Shown here one piece after another: positions 35,193 to 46,600 of a stretch of 64,000 bases of DNA (position 1 is its first letter; the number at the start of each line of letters is the position of its first letter). Below the pieces are notes generated by a model, which ran no database searches, was not told the DNA's origin, and saw nothing but the letters and a program-made list of their open reading frames with translations. Both the position numbers and the translations under genes were made by a program. The DNA comes from Alphaproteobacteria bacterium (GTDB taxonomy: Bacteria > Pseudomonadota > Alphaproteobacteria > UBA9219): contig JAGWIK010000002.1 of assembly GCA_028866275.1 (NCBI GenBank), positions 1 to 64,000 on the forward strand. Reading direction: 5' to 3'.

Positions 35193-36746
35193 ATGTCCTC
35201 GCAAGATAAAATCCTTATCCTCGATTTCGGTTCGCAAGTTACGCAGCTGATTGCCCGCCGCGTGCGCGAAGCCGGCGTTTATTGCGAAATTCAACCCTAT
35301 AACCGCAGCGATGCGGAAGTTCTCGCTTTTGCGCCCAAGGGGATTATTCTATCGGGCGGGCCGTGTTCGACGCTGGATGAAGGCAGCCCGCGCGCGCCGC
35401 AGGCCGTGTTCGACATGGGCGTGCCTGTCATGGCTATTTGCTATGGCCAGCAGACGGCCTGTTTGCAATTGGGCGGCAAAGTGGAAGGCGGGCATGACCG
35501 TGAATTCGGCAAGGCCGTCATCGATATTAAAAAACCCAGCGCCCTGTTCGATGGCGTGTGGACCATGGACAGCAAGCCGCAGGTGTGGATGAGCCACGGC
35601 GACCGCGTAACCCGCTTGCCCGAAGGGTTCGAGGTTGCGGCGACCAGCGAAGGCGCGCCCTTTGCCATTGCCACCGACGAAAAACGCCGCATTTACACGA
35701 CGATGTTTCATCCCGAAGTCGTGCATACGCTCGACGGCGCGAAATTGTTAAGCAATTTCGTGCATAAAATCTGCGGGTGCGGCAGCGATTGGAGCATGAA
35801 GTCGTTCCGCGCGGCGGAGATCGAAAAAATCCGCGCGCAGGTCGGCAAGGGCAGGGTGATTTGCGGCTTGTCGGGCGGCGTCGACAGCGCGGTTGCCGCC
35901 GTGTTGATTCACGAAGCGATCGGCGACCAGCTGACCTGTATTTTTGTCGATACGGGCCTGATGCGCGAAGGCGAGTCCAGGCAGGTCGTCGATTTATTCA
36001 GGTCGCATTATAACATTCCGCTGGTTGCGGTCGATGCGGGCAAGAAATTTCTGGGCGCGCTGGACGGCGTCACCGATCCCGAACAGAAACGCAAGACCAT
36101 CGGCAAATTATTCATCGAAGTGTTTGACGAGGAAGCGCACAAGATAAAAGACGTGGCGTTTCTGGCGCAGGGCACGTTGTATCCCGACGTTATCGAAAGC
36201 GTATCCTTCACCGGCGGGCCGAGCGTCACGATCAAATCGCACCACAATGTCGGCGGTTTGCCCGAGCGCATGAATTTGAAACTGGTCGAACCGTTGCGCG
36301 AATTGTTCAAGGACGAAGTGCGCGCGCTGGGCCGCGAATTGGGCTTGCCGGAATCTTTTGTCGGGCGGCATCCGTTTCCGGGGCCGGGGCTGGGCATTCG
36401 CGTGCTGGGCGAAATTACCGAAGAACGGCTGGCAATTTTGCGCAAGGCCGATGTGGTTTATCTGGATGAAATCCGCAAGGCGGGTTTGTATGACGATATC
36501 TGGCAGGCTTTTGCCGTTTTGCTGCCGGTGCGCACGGTCGGCGTGATGGGCGACGGGCGGTCATATGATAATGTGCTGGCGTTGCGGGCGGTGACGTCGG
36601 TGGACGGCATGACGGCGGAAGCCTATCCGTTCGAGCACGCGTTTCTGGCGCGGTGCGCCACGCGCATCATCAACGAAGTGCGCGGCATCAACCGCGTGAC
36701 CTATGACGTGACGAGCAAGCCGCCCGGCACGATCGAGTGGGAATAG
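35193..36746 (+). CDS. guaA: GMP synthase (glutamine-hydrolysing)
   Basis: GuaA converts XMP to GMP using glutamine and ATP. The class I amidotransferase domain has [18 protein letters not shown] and the nucleophile region AICYGQQ (Cys near residue 83), with the FHPEV His/Glu pair. The N-type ATP pyrophosphatase loop is [12 protein letters not shown] near residue 226. The dimerisation domain ends in [15 protein letters not shown], identical in pattern to GuaA termini. The 517 residues are normal. Confidence 0.98.
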   Translation: MSSQDKILILDFGSQVTQLIARRVREAGVYCEIQPYNRSDAEVLAFAPKGIILSGGPCSTLDEGSPRAPQAVFDMGVPVMAICYGQQTACLQLGGKVEGGHDREFGKAVIDIKKPSALFDGVWTMDSKPQVWMSHGDRVTRLPEGFEVAATSEGAPFAIATDEKRRIYTTMFHPEVVHTLDGAKLLSNFVHKICGCGSDWSMKSFRAAEIEKIRAQVGKGRVICGLSGGVDSAVAAVLIHEAIGDQLTCIFVDTGLMREGESRQVVDLFRSHYNIPLVAVDAGKKFLGALDGVTDPEQKRKTIGKLFIEVFDEEAHKIKDVAFLAQGTLYPDVIESVSFTGGPSVTIKSHHNVGGLPERMNLKLVEPLRELFKDEVRALGRELGLPESFVGRHPFPGPGLGIRVLGEITEERLAILRKADVVYLDEIRKAGLYDDIWQAFAVLLPVRTVGVMGDGRSYDNVLALRAVTSVDGMTAEAYPFEHAFLARCATRIINEVRGINRVTYDVTSKPPGTIEWE

Positions 36747-36749
36747 CCG

Positions 36750-37046
36750 ATGGCGAAGGCGCAAACAGGAAAAGCCGAGAAGGAGCTTATCGAGGCGTTC
36801 CTTGCGCTGGAGAACGCCGACGAAGCCTATCGCTTCCTGCGCGATATCTGCACCCCTAAGGAAATTTCCGATCTGGCCGACCGCTGGCAGGTGGCGCGGC
36901 TGCTCGACGAGGGGAAATTGTCATATCGTGAAATCCACGCGCAAACGGGGGTCAGCGTCACCACCGTCGGCCGCGTCGCGCGGTTTTTACAGCAGGAAAA
37001 TTATCAGGGGTACCGGTTGCTGATCGACCGGATGAAGAAGAAATAA
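36750..37046 (+). CDS. TrpR-like protein, YerC/YecD family
   Basis: A 98-residue helix-turn-helix protein. It has the family pattern LRDICTPKEISDLADRWQVARLLDEGKLSYREI followed by TGVSVTTVGRVARFL, written here in two parts of a single TrpR-like DNA-binding fold. Members are conserved in many bacteria but mostly uncharacterised. It starts three bases after guaA and is likely cotranscribed. It converges with rnpB, only four bases away. Confidence 0.85.
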   Translation: MAKAQTGKAEKELIEAFLALENADEAYRFLRDICTPKEISDLADRWQVARLLDEGKLSYREIHAQTGVSVTTVGRVARFLQQENYQGYRLLIDRMKKK

Positions 37047-37050
37047 AAAG

Positions 37051-37494
37051 CCAGACGGTCTGTAAGCCGGGTTCTGTCCTCGCGCTTGCGCGCGATGGAT
37101 GATCATTCATCTGGGACGTTCGTTGCCGAACGCCTCGTGCAACCTACCCGAGCCACGCGCGGGGAACGCGCCGCGCACTTATGGGCCGAAACCCAAGTCT
37201 GCGCTGTGTGGCTCCTATTCGGTTTTGCTTCAGGCGGGGTTTTCCATGCCGCCCCCGTTGCCGGGGACGCGGTGCGCTCTTACCGCACCTTTTCACCTTT
37301 TCCCGTTTCCCGAAAGAAACGGGTAGTTTGTTTTCTGTGGCACTTTCCTTTGGGTCGCCCCAACCGGACGTTATCCGGCGCCTTTTTCCCCTGAAGCCCG
37401 GACTTTCCTCCTGACATCTGAAACAAAGACATTTCATTAACATATTGGAATAATGTCATTATTTCAGATGTCAGGCGATCACCCGACCGTCTGG
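37051..37494 (-). ncRNA. rnpB: RNase P RNA (class A), with extended P3
   Basis: On the minus strand the 5' end CCAGACGGTC pairs with the 3' GACCGTCTGG as P1. The conserved GGAAAGTCCGGGCTTC follows P3, and AAAGTGCCACAGAAA, GGTAAGAGCGCACC, GATGAATGATCA and ACAGAACCCGGCTTA occur in the correct order. P3 is unusually long: a perfect 14-bp stem (arms 37410-37423 and 37462-37475) plus an inner 6-bp stem in AT-rich sequence. A possible promoter upstream is TTGTTT, 17 bases, TGCTAC. Confidence 0.95.
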
Positions 37495-37666
37495 CGCAGA
37501 AAAGGTAGCATGCGGGGTGTCGCATAAAAACAACAATTTCAAAAAACTATCGGGAAAAAGGCATTTTTCCTTAAACTTGCCTTATTTGGATTGCTAGTAA
37601 GGGGGCGAGAAATCTAGAGCTCTTTCTGCCCCACCTTAGAATTCATTCTTTCCAAAGGAGAAGACC

Positions 37667-38740
37667 ATGAAGAAACTTTCCGTATCTCTGTTGGCCCTCG
37701 CGGCTGCGATCGTTGCGGCGCCTGCGGCCCATGCCGGCACGACCCCCGGTTGGTATGTCGGCGGCGGCTTCGGCGGCGCGTTCGGCCAAGACCCCATCAT
37801 GCATTCGGTTACCGGCCAGCATTCGGCCCGCGATGAAGACGTCAATCTCGACCTGCTGGCCAATGGCGGTTACGCGTTCGGTAACGGCCTGCGTCTGGAA
37901 GGCGAATATTTCCACAACCAGATCAACGTCAACAATATTGACGGTCGCGCCGGCGTGGGCGGCCATGTCAGCAACAACGCCGCGTTCGTCAACGCGTTGT
38001 ATGACATCGACACGCAGAAGCTGTTCAACGTCAACAGCGGCATGTTCACCCCGTATGTCGGCGCCGGTGTCGGCCCCGATTGGGTTAATGTTTCGCATGT
38101 CGGCGCGTCGGGCGTCGGTTATCTGGGCGGGGAAACGCTGGTCGGTGCCTATCAGGGCATTGCCGGTGTTTCGGCGCAGATCACCCCGAAATGGGCCGTG
38201 TCTGCTGATTACCGCTACATCTCGTCCTTTGATCCCAAGGTCGACAGCACCGCTGGCGGTCAGGGCCGCATGGACAATGCGTCGCATAACGTGATCATTG
38301 GCGTGCGTTACAGCTTTGGCAGCGCACCCGCCGCCGCGCCGGTTGAAACGGCGATGGCTCCGGAAGTCGCGCCGATGGCGCCTGCCGCGCCGGTCGTCGC
38401 GCCTGTGCCGCAGGATTTCATGGTGTTCTTTGACTTCAACAAGTCGGTCTTGACCCCTGAAGCCAAGCGCATCATTGCCGCCGCGGCCAAGGAGTTCAAG
38501 AAAGGCCATTACGTGACCATCCAGGTCACGGGCCACACCGACACCGTCGGTACGGCTGCGTACAACCAGAAACTGTCGGTGCGCCGCGCCGATGCCGTCA
38601 AAGCCTATCTGGAAACACTGGGCGTGTCGGGCAAATATGTTCGCGCCGCCGGCGTGGGCAAAAACGGTTTGATGGTTCCGACCGCCAACGGCGTTCGCGA
38701 AGCGCAAAACCGCCGCGCCGAAATCGTTCTGAGCAAGTAA
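37667..38740 (+). CDS. OmpA family outer-membrane protein
   Basis: A signal peptide (MKKLSVSLLALAAAIVAAPAAHA) is followed by an eight-strand beta-barrel with aromatic girdles (GWYVGGGFGGAFG, GLRLEGEYFHNQ, FTPYVGAGVGPDWVN, YSFG end strand near residue 220). An Ala/Pro/Met hinge follows. The C-terminal OmpA-like peptidoglycan-binding domain has FFDFNKSVLTPEA and VTGHTDTVGTAAYNQKLSVRRAD, ending ...QNRRAEIVL. It anchors the outer membrane to peptidoglycan. AAAGGAG precedes the ATG, and a strong terminator follows. Confidence 0.93.
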   Translation: MKKLSVSLLALAAAIVAAPAAHAGTTPGWYVGGGFGGAFGQDPIMHSVTGQHSARDEDVNLDLLANGGYAFGNGLRLEGEYFHNQINVNNIDGRAGVGGHVSNNAAFVNALYDIDTQKLFNVNSGMFTPYVGAGVGPDWVNVSHVGASGVGYLGGETLVGAYQGIAGVSAQITPKWAVSADYRYISSFDPKVDSTAGGQGRMDNASHNVIIGVRYSFGSAPAAAPVETAMAPEVAPMAPAAPVVAPVPQDFMVFFDFNKSVLTPEAKRIIAAAAKEFKKGHYVTIQVTGHTDTVGTAAYNQKLSVRRADAVKAYLETLGVSGKYVRAAGVGKNGLMVPTANGVREAQNRRAEIVLSK

Positions 38741-38766
38741 GCCTGAACGGTTAGGTTTTAGCATTA

Positions 38767-38796
38767 ACGCCGCATCCGCAAGGATGCGGCGTTTTT
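38767..38796 (+). terminator. Terminator of the OmpA family gene
   Basis: ACGCCGCATCC pairs perfectly with GGATGCGGCGT around a GCAA loop, followed by TTTT. Confidence 0.92.
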
Positions 38797-38868
38797 GTTG
38801 GCGAAAATTCGCTTGTTTATCGACATAAGACGCGCGAAAGATATCTCTCCGTCTTTGGAGACATGGAT

Positions 38869-39846
38869 ATGACCAGCGAAAATTTTCCGTCCGTCCGTAT
38901 GCGCCGTTTGCGCAAGACGCCCGCTTTGCGCGATCTGGTGCGCGAAAATACGGTGACGATGAGTGATTTGATTTTGCCGATTTTTGTCGAGGAGGACATC
39001 GACGCGCCGTTGCCGATTTCATCGATGCCGGGCGTGGTGCGTATTCCCGAAAAAGATTTGGCCGCCGAAATCAAGGCTATTCAGGCCGACGGCGTCAAGG
39101 CGGTGATGATGTTCGGCGTGTCGCATCACAAGGACGCGACCGGCAGCGATTCATGGAAAAGCGACGGGTTGTTGTCGCGCATGATCAAGCGCGCCAAGGA
39201 CGCCGCGCCGGATATGGTGGTGATGGCCGATACGTGTTTTTGCGAATATACCGATCACGGCCATTGCGGCGTCGTCGATCACGGCCATGTCGATAATGAC
39301 GCGACGCTGGAAAATCTGGCGATGCAGGCGGTGTGTTCGGCGCGCGCCGGGGCCGATGTCATCGCGCCGTCGGCGATGATGGACGGGCAGATCGCCGTGT
39401 TGCGGCAGGGGCTGGACGAAGCGGGCTTCACCGACACGCCGATCATGGCCTATTCGTCGAAATTCGCGTCGGCTTTTTACGGGCCGTTCCGCGCCGCCGC
39501 CGGATGCGAATTGAAAGGCGACCGCAAAACATACCAGATGGATCCGTTCAACGGGCGCGAGGCGTTGCGCGAGTCTTTGCTGGACGAATCCGAAGGGGCC
39601 GATTTCCTGATGGTCAAGCCGGGCTTGCCCTATCTCGACGTGTTGGCGCGGGTGCGCGAACATACCCTGTTGCCGTTGGCGGTTTATCAGGTCAGCGGCG
39701 AATATGCGATGATCAAATTTGCCGCCGCCGCGGGCGCGCTGGACGAAAAACGCGTGGTGCGCGAAACGCTGGGCGCGTTCAAACGGGCAGGGGCCGATCT
39801 GATTTTATCCTATTTCGCGCGGGATATCGGGCGGGAAGGGTTTTGA
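38869..39846 (+). CDS. hemB: Delta-aminolevulinic acid dehydratase (porphobilinogen synthase)
   Basis: HemB condenses two aminolevulinate molecules in tetrapyrrole synthesis. The active-site lysines lie in [15 protein letters not shown] and [12 protein letters not shown]. The metal site reads [14 protein letters not shown], the three-cysteine zinc type of E. coli HemB rather than the Asp-rich magnesium type known from Bradyrhizobium. The ATG at 38869 has GGAG eight bases upstream; the ATG at 38863 is too close to it. Length is about 325 residues, normal. Confidence 0.95.
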   Translation: MTSENFPSVRMRRLRKTPALRDLVRENTVTMSDLILPIFVEEDIDAPLPISSMPGVVRIPEKDLAAEIKAIQADGVKAVMMFGVSHHKDATGSDSWKSDGLLSRMIKRAKDAAPDMVVMADTCFCEYTDHGHCGVVDHGHVDNDATLENLAMQAVCSARAGADVIAPSAMMDGQIAVLRQGLDEAGFTDTPIMAYSSKFASAFYGPFRAAAGCELKGDRKTYQMDPFNGREALRESLLDESEGADFLMVKPGLPYLDVLARVREHTLLPLAVYQVSGEYAMIKFAAAAGALDEKRVVRETLGAFKRAGADLILSYFARDIGREGF

Positions 39847-39916
39847 TAAAGCCCTGTTCGCAGGGCATTCCGGATGATAGGCTGTAGGCGGTTTTTGTTA
39901 TTCGGGATTCGGTGAT

Positions 39917-42331
39917 ATGCGCATAGCACTTATTTGTGGCGGGCCGTCGGCCGAACGCGGGATTTCGTTGAATTCCGCGCGGTCGGCGATGGATCATCTG
40001 ACGCCGCTGGGTTGGGAAATTATCCCGCTTTATTGCGATTTGAACCGGCAATTTTACCGCCTGTCGCCGCCGCAGCTTTATTCCAACACGCCGTCGGATT
40101 TCGACTACAAGCTGGCGCAGACGGCGCAGCCTTTGACGCAATCCGAATTCATTGCCGCCTGCCGCGAAGCGGACATCGCGTTTCCGGCCATTCACGGCGC
40201 GTTCGGCGAGGATGGCGCGTTGCAGGCTTTGCTGGAAGCGCACGACATTCCCTTTGTCGGGTCGCCTGCGCAGGCGTGCCGGTTGATGTTCGACAAGGCC
40301 GTTGCCAACGCCCATATGGCCGAACACGGTTTTGCGACATTGCCGAATTGCCGCGTCGATGCCGCGGAAACGCCAGAGGCGCGGCGGGAAAAAATCGCGG
40401 CGTTTTTTGCCGCCAACCATATCGACAAAGCGGTTGTTAAGCCGTCGGCGGGCGGGTCGAGCCTTGGCGTGGCGTCTGCCGTTACGGCGGACGAAGCCGC
40501 CGCGCGGGCGCAGGATATTTTCGATCAGAAACACGGGGCGCAGGCCTTGATCGAGCCTTATTGCCGCGGACGCGAATTCACCGTCGTGGTGTTGCAGAAC
40601 GGCGAAGGCAAACCGGTCGCGTTGATTCCGACGGAGATCGAGCTGATCGGCGGCGATATTTTTACTTTTCGCCATAAATACCTGCCGACCTGTCATGTCG
40701 AATATCATTGCCCGCCGCGTTTCGAAGACGATGTCATCGACCGCATTCAAAAAGCCGCCGAAGTTTTGTTCAGTTTTTTCGGCATGCGGGATTTTTCACG
40801 GCTCGACGGCTGGCTGCTGGACGACGGGCGCGTGATTTTTTCCGATTTCAATCCCATTTCGGGGATGGAGCAGAACAGTTATCTGTTCATTCAGGGCAGC
40901 CGCATCGGCTTTACCCACGGCGACATGCTGCGTTACATCGTGACGCGCGCGGCCAGCCGTTACGGCATTGAGGCCGAGGTCAACCCCGTTATTAAAAAGC
41001 CGGATGCGCAGAAAGTCCGTGTGCTGTTCGGCGGGACGACGGCGGAACGGCAGGTATCGTTGATGTCGGGCACCAATGTGTGGCTGAAACTGTTGCCGTC
41101 GGCGGATTACGCCCCCGCGCCCTATATTATGGGGCCGGGCCGCAAAGTCTGGCATTTGCCCTACAGTTTTACGTTGAATCATACGGTCGAGGAAATCTGG
41201 CAGCGTTGCGCCGAGGCTGAATCGATCGTGCTGCGGCTGAAGGCGCTGGTTCCCGCATTGCGGCAGCGTTTGGGCGTGTTGCCGCTGCCCGCCAACGCGA
41301 TGGCGATGCCGCGCGTAATGGATTTCGATGCGTTCTGCCGCGAAGCGGTCGATGAAAAGGCGTTTGTTTTTATTGCGCTGCATGGCGGCGAGGGCGAAGA
41401 CGGCACAATACAGGGCGTGTTGAACCATTATGGCTTGGCCTATAACGGGTCGGATGTCGCGGCGTCACGCCTGTGCATGGATAAAAACGCGACGGGCGCG
41501 GTTATTCATGCATTGGGCGACAATTTCCTGACGGCGGCTGATAAAATACTGATTGTGCCTGCGCAGGCCGGCGAGGCGGATAAAGTCTGGCGCGACGCCG
41601 TAGCGAAACTGGGCACGGCGGATATTCTGATCAAGCCGCAGTCGGATGGATGTTCGGCGGGCGTCGTGCGTTTGTCGTCGGCGCGCGAACTGGCGGTTTA
41701 TCTGGGCGCGATTGCGCGCGGCGATGCGGTTTTGCCAGCCGGCACGCTGGAACACCAATCGAACCTGATCGAATTGCCGGTGCGCGATACGGCGTTCATG
41801 CTGGAACCCTTTATCGTCACGGACGCTATTCATATCGACGGGTTGCGATTGCTGCATCAGCCGCGCACGGGGTGGGTGGAATTGACGGTGGGTGTTTTGG
41901 AACAAAACGGCATGGTTCACGCCCTGACGCCCAGCATTACGGTGGCGCAGTCCGCGGTGTTGTCGCTGGAGGAAAAATTTCAGGGCGGCACGGGCGTTAA
42001 TTTGACGCCGCCGCCCGTCGACATTATCGAACCGCGTCATATCGATTTGATTCGCGCTAAAATCGAACAGGCGGCCAAGGCGTTGGGGATTCAGGGCTAT
42101 GCGCGCATCGACATTTTCTTTAACACGCGGAACGCCAAGGTCATGATTATCGAGGCCAACAGCCTGCCCGGGCTGACCGCCTCGACGGTTATCTATCATC
42201 AGGCTTTGGCCGAGCAGCCGCCCATGCCGCCGCAGGCGTTTCTGGCGTATTTGGTCGATGCCGGTCTGGAACGGCGCGCGATTGGGCAAGTTCTTGACCA
42301 TAAAGGCGAAAAGCCGCTTGCCCGCGGGTGA
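39917..42331 (+). CDS. Tandem D-alanine-D-alanine ligase-like protein (two fused ATP-grasp modules)
   Basis: The 804-residue protein contains two complete ligase-like modules. Module 1 (about 1-355) has GGPSAERGISL, IHGAFGEDGALQALL, KPSAGGSSLGV and the end FSDFNPISGME. Module 2 (about 365-800) repeats these as GGTTAERQVSL, LHGGEGEDGTIQGVL, KPQSDGCSAGV and IIEANSLPGLTAS. Canonical Ddl is a single unit of about 310 residues. Module 1 has the less standard metal-binding end (DFNPISG instead of N-x-x-PG). The gene is not in a division and cell-wall cluster, so another peptide-bond substrate is possible. It is 70 bases after hemB and upstream of carA. Confidence 0.8.
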   Translation: MRIALICGGPSAERGISLNSARSAMDHLTPLGWEIIPLYCDLNRQFYRLSPPQLYSNTPSDFDYKLAQTAQPLTQSEFIAACREADIAFPAIHGAFGEDGALQALLEAHDIPFVGSPAQACRLMFDKAVANAHMAEHGFATLPNCRVDAAETPEARREKIAAFFAANHIDKAVVKPSAGGSSLGVASAVTADEAAARAQDIFDQKHGAQALIEPYCRGREFTVVVLQNGEGKPVALIPTEIELIGGDIFTFRHKYLPTCHVEYHCPPRFEDDVIDRIQKAAEVLFSFFGMRDFSRLDGWLLDDGRVIFSDFNPISGMEQNSYLFIQGSRIGFTHGDMLRYIVTRAASRYGIEAEVNPVIKKPDAQKVRVLFGGTTAERQVSLMSGTNVWLKLLPSADYAPAPYIMGPGRKVWHLPYSFTLNHTVEEIWQRCAEAESIVLRLKALVPALRQRLGVLPLPANAMAMPRVMDFDAFCREAVDEKAFVFIALHGGEGEDGTIQGVLNHYGLAYNGSDVAASRLCMDKNATGAVIHALGDNFLTAADKILIVPAQAGEADKVWRDAVAKLGTADILIKPQSDGCSAGVVRLSSARELAVYLGAIARGDAVLPAGTLEHQSNLIELPVRDTAFMLEPFIVTDAIHIDGLRLLHQPRTGWVELTVGVLEQNGMVHALTPSITVAQSAVLSLEEKFQGGTGVNLTPPPVDIIEPRHIDLIRAKIEQAAKALGIQGYARIDIFFNTRNAKVMIIEANSLPGLTASTVIYHQALAEQPPMPPQAFLAYLVDAGLERRAIGQVLDHKGEKPLARG

Positions 42332-42441
42332 TAATTCTGTTGCCATGACGGGATAGAAACGGCATAGTCTGCCTCCGTTTGGGCAACGGAATCCAACAAG
42401 ACGAATCAATGACAACTCCTTCGCAGCAGGAAGGCGCATCC

Positions 42442-43635
42442 ATGCGCGTAAATAAAGAAACGAAACCTGAAAACGCCACGGGCGTTCTGGTATTGGCCGA
42501 CGGATCGGTTTTCTGGGGTCGTGGATTGGGGGCCGAAGGCGTCGGCACCGGCGAATTGTGTTTCAACACCTCGATGACCGGATACCAGGAAATCACCACC
42601 GACCCCAGTTATGCCGGGCAGATCATCACTTTTACCTTTCCGCATATCGGCAATGTCGGCATCAATATGCAGGATGTCGAAACGCAGAAACCATCGGTGC
42701 GCGGCGTCGTGCTGCGCGAGGATATCACCACCCCGTCGAACTGGCGCGCGGCGGGGCATCTGGAAGACTGGCTGGATCGCAGCAACCTGATCGGCATTTC
42801 GGGGCTGGATACGCGCGCGCTCGCCATACGCATTCGCGACACCGGCGCGCCCAACGCGATTATCGCGCATAGCCGCGACGGCAAATTTGACATCGAGGCT
42901 TTGAAAAAGGCCGCGCGCGAATGGCCGGGGCTGGAAGGCATGGATCTGGCCAAGGAAGTGACCTGCGCCGTGCCCTATGACTGGAACGAGGGCGCGTGGA
43001 AATGGTATCCGCAAGGGCACGCGGTTTACGGCAAATCGACCAATGGCCGGTATCATGTCGTCGCGATCGATTACGGCGCAAAATATAACATCCTGCGCTG
43101 CCTTGTGAATGCGGGGTGCCGCGTTACCGTCGTGCCCGCCACGGCGACGGCGGACGAGATTTTTGCCCTGAATCCCGACGGCGTCTTTTTGTCGAACGGC
43201 CCCGGCGATCCTGCCGCCACCGGCGTTTATGCGGTGCCGGTTATTCGGGCCATTCTGGACAAGGGCATTCCGTTGTTCGGCATTTGTCTGGGGCATCAGA
43301 TATTGGCGCTGGCGCTGGGGGCCAAAACCGCCAAGATGCCGCGCGGCCATCGCGGCGCCAATCATCCGGTCAAGGATCTGGCGACGGGCAAGGTCGATAT
43401 CACCAGCCAGAACCACGGTTTCCATGTCTTGCCGGAAACGCTGCCGGAAACGGCGGAAGTCACGCATGTCAGTTTGTTCGACGGGACGAATGAAGGCATC
43501 CGGTTGAAAGACAAACCGGCCTTTTCCATTCAATATCACCCCGAAGCGTCGCCGGGGCCGCATGACAGCCACTATCTGTTCAAAAAATTCGTCGAAATGA
43601 TCGAAAGCCACAAAGCCTCGCGGAAAGCAGCCTGA
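42442..43635 (+). CDS. carA: Carbamoyl-phosphate synthase, small subunit
   Basis: CarA hydrolyses glutamine and channels ammonia to CarB for arginine and pyrimidine synthesis. The N-terminal domain has [21 protein letters not shown] and the amidotransferase domain has GICLGHQ (nucleophilic Cys near residue 282) with [19 protein letters not shown] lies seven bases before the ATG at 42442; an ATG at 42409 would add 11 residues without such a site. The stop overlaps the carB start by one base. Confidence 0.96.
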   Translation: MRVNKETKPENATGVLVLADGSVFWGRGLGAEGVGTGELCFNTSMTGYQEITTDPSYAGQIITFTFPHIGNVGINMQDVETQKPSVRGVVLREDITTPSNWRAAGHLEDWLDRSNLIGISGLDTRALAIRIRDTGAPNAIIAHSRDGKFDIEALKKAAREWPGLEGMDLAKEVTCAVPYDWNEGAWKWYPQGHAVYGKSTNGRYHVVAIDYGAKYNILRCLVNAGCRVTVVPATATADEIFALNPDGVFLSNGPGDPAATGVYAVPVIRAILDKGIPLFGICLGHQILALALGAKTAKMPRGHRGANHPVKDLATGKVDITSQNHGFHVLPETLPETAEVTHVSLFDGTNEGIRLKDKPAFSIQYHPEASPGPHDSHYLFKKFVEMIESHKASRKAA

Positions 43636-46600
43636 TGCCTAAACGTACAGATATCAAATCCATCCTCATCATCGGCGCGGGCCCTATCGTTATCGGGCAG
43701 GCTTGCGAATTCGATTATTCCGGCGTTCAGGCCTGCAAGGCTTTGCGCGAGGAGGGGTATCGCATCATTCTGGTCAATTCCAATCCGGCGACCATTATGA
43801 CCGACCCCGACATTGCCGATGCGACCTATATCGAACCGATCACGCCCGACACGGTTGCCAAGATTCTGGAACTGGAAAAACCCGATGCCGTGTTGCCGAC
43901 GATGGGCGGGCAGACCGCGTTGAACACGGCGATGGCGCTGGCCAAGGACGGCACGCTGGAACGGCTGGGCATCGAATTGATCGGCGCGAACCGCGCCGCG
44001 ATTGAAAAGGCCGAAGACCGCGCCTTGTTCCGCAATGCGATGCAGGGCATCGGGCTGTCTTGCCCAAAAAGCCATGTCGTGCGCGACATGGATCAAGCCA
44101 ACAAGGCATTAAAGGATGTCGGGTTGCCTGCCATCATCCGGCCCAGTTTTACGCTGGGTGGCACGGGCGGCGGCATTGCCTATAACAAGGAAGAATTCGC
44201 CGAAATCGTGGCAAGCGGTTTGTCGGCGAGCCCCGTCGGCGAGGTTCTGGTCGAGGAATCCGTGCTCGGCTGGAAAGAATATGAAATGGAAGTCGTGCGC
44301 GACGCGGCGGATAATTGCATCATCATCTGCTCGATCGAAAATGTCGACCCGATGGGCATTCATACCGGCGACAGCATGACGGTCGCGCCCGCGCTGACTT
44401 TGACCGACAAGGAATATCAGATCATGCGTGACGCATCCATTGCGGTGCTGCGCGAAATCGGCGTCGATACCGGCGGGTCGAACGTGCAGTTCGCCGTTAA
44501 TCCTGCCGACGGGCGGATGGTCGTCATTGAAATGAATCCGCGCGTCAGCCGGTCTTCGGCGCTGGCATCGAAAGCCACGGGGTTTCCCATCGCCAAGGTC
44601 GCCGCGCGTCTGGCGGTCGGTTATACGCTCGACGAGTTGAAGAATGACATCACCGGCGACACGCCCGCCGCGTTCGAGCCGACGATCGATTATATCGTCA
44701 CCAAAATTCCGCGGTTTGCTTTCGAAAAATTCCCCGGCACCGAGCCGTTGTTGACGACGGCGATGAAATCTGTCGGCGAGGTTATGGCCATTGGCCGCAA
44801 CTGGCACGAATCCCTGCAAAAGGCGTTGCGCGGTTTGGAAATCGGCTTGTCGGGGCTGAATGAAATGCGACAGTTTGCCAATGCCGATATCAAGGATTTG
44901 CACGCCGCGCTGGCCAGGCCGACGCCGGACCGGATTCTGGTGATCGCCGAGGCGTTGCGCCGCGGCGTAACCGTCGATCAGGTTGCCGCCATATGCAAAT
45001 TCGATATCTGGTTTTTGGATCGCATCGCCGAATTGGTCAATGTGGAAAAGGAAATCCGCGCGGGCGGATTGCCGAAAGACGCGCAAGGCTGGATGCGGCT
45101 GAAGCAAATGGGATTCAGCGATGCGCGATTGGCGCAATTGACGGGCGGCAAGGAACGCGATGTCGCCGCGGCGCGCCGCGCGTTGCATGTCGCGCCGGTG
45201 TTCAAGCGCATCGATACCTGTGCCGCCGAATTCGCGTCGCACACGCCCTATTTATATTCGACCTACGAAGGCAACGGTTTTTACCAGCCGCAATGCGAAG
45301 CACAGCCCAGCGATAAAAAGAAAATCGTCATCCTTGGCGGCGGGCCGAACCGCATCGGGCAGGGTATCGAATTCGATTATTGCTGTGTCCATGCCGTGAT
45401 GGCGTTGCGCGCCGCCGGTTATGAAACCATCATGATCAATTGCAATCCTGAAACCGTGTCGACCGATTACGACACGTCGGACAGGTTGTATTTCGAACCG
45501 TTGACCGGCGAAGATGTCGTCGAAGTGATCCGCAGGGAACAAAGCAGCGGGCAGGTTCTGGGCGTTATCGTGCAATTCGGCGGCCAGACGCCGTTGAAGC
45601 TGGCGCGGGCGTTACAGGAAGCCGACATTCCCATTTTAGGCACATCGCCTGATGCTATCGACCTGGCCGAGGATCGCGAACGGTTTCAGGCCTTGTTGCA
45701 GAAACTGGGTCTGCGTCAGCCTGCCAACGGTTTGGCGCGCACGGTCGAGGAAGCCGAGCAAGTCGCGGAAAAAATCGGTTATCCCGTGGTCGTGCGCCCG
45801 TCCTATGTGTTGGGCGGCCGCGCGATGGAGATTACGCATGACGTCGAAAGCCTGCGCCGGTATATGCAGAAAGCCGTGCATATTTCCGCGGGCAACCCGA
45901 TCTTGATCGATTATTACCTGCAGGACGCGATTGAGGTCGATGTCGATGTCGTGGCCGACGACAGCGGCGTTTTCGTCGCGGGCATCATGGAACATATCGA
46001 AGAAGCCGGCATTCATTCCGGCGACAGTTCCTGCGCCTTGCCTCCGCATTCGTTGGCGGCGCCGGTTATCGAGGACATCAAACGCCAGTCGGAAATGCTG
46101 GCGCGCGCCATCGGCGTCGTCGGGTTGATGAATGTGCAATTCGCCGTCAAGGATGGCGATGTGTATATTCTGGAAGTCAATCCGCGCGCCAGCCGCACCG
46201 TGCCGTTTGTCGCCAAGGCCATCGGCCTGCCCATCGCCAAAATCGCGGCGCGTTTGATGGCGGGCGAAAAATTAAAGGACATGAATTTATCGCATCACAC
46301 CCAGCCGCATCTGGCGGTGAAGACGCCGGTGTTCCCGTTTGCGCGTTTCCCGGGCGTCGATGTCGTGCTGGGGCCGGAAATGAAATCGACCGGCGAAGTG
46401 ATGGGCATCGACAAGACTTTCGCGCGGGCCTTTGCCAAGGCGCAAATCGGCGCGGGCATTCGCCTGCCATTGAAGGGCACGTGTTTTATCTCGGTCAAGG
46501 ACCGCGATAAGGCGGCGATCATCCTGCTCGGCGCGCAGCTGGTTAATCTGGGTTTCACGCTGGTGGCGACGGAAGGCACGGCGGCCGTGTTGCAGAAGGC

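Noticed and set aside
42332-42441. Leader peptide or pyrimidine attenuator before carA
   Set aside because: Only a two-codon frame and a weak 5-bp hairpin (CCGTT/AACGG) are present; no T-run or runs of regulatory codons.
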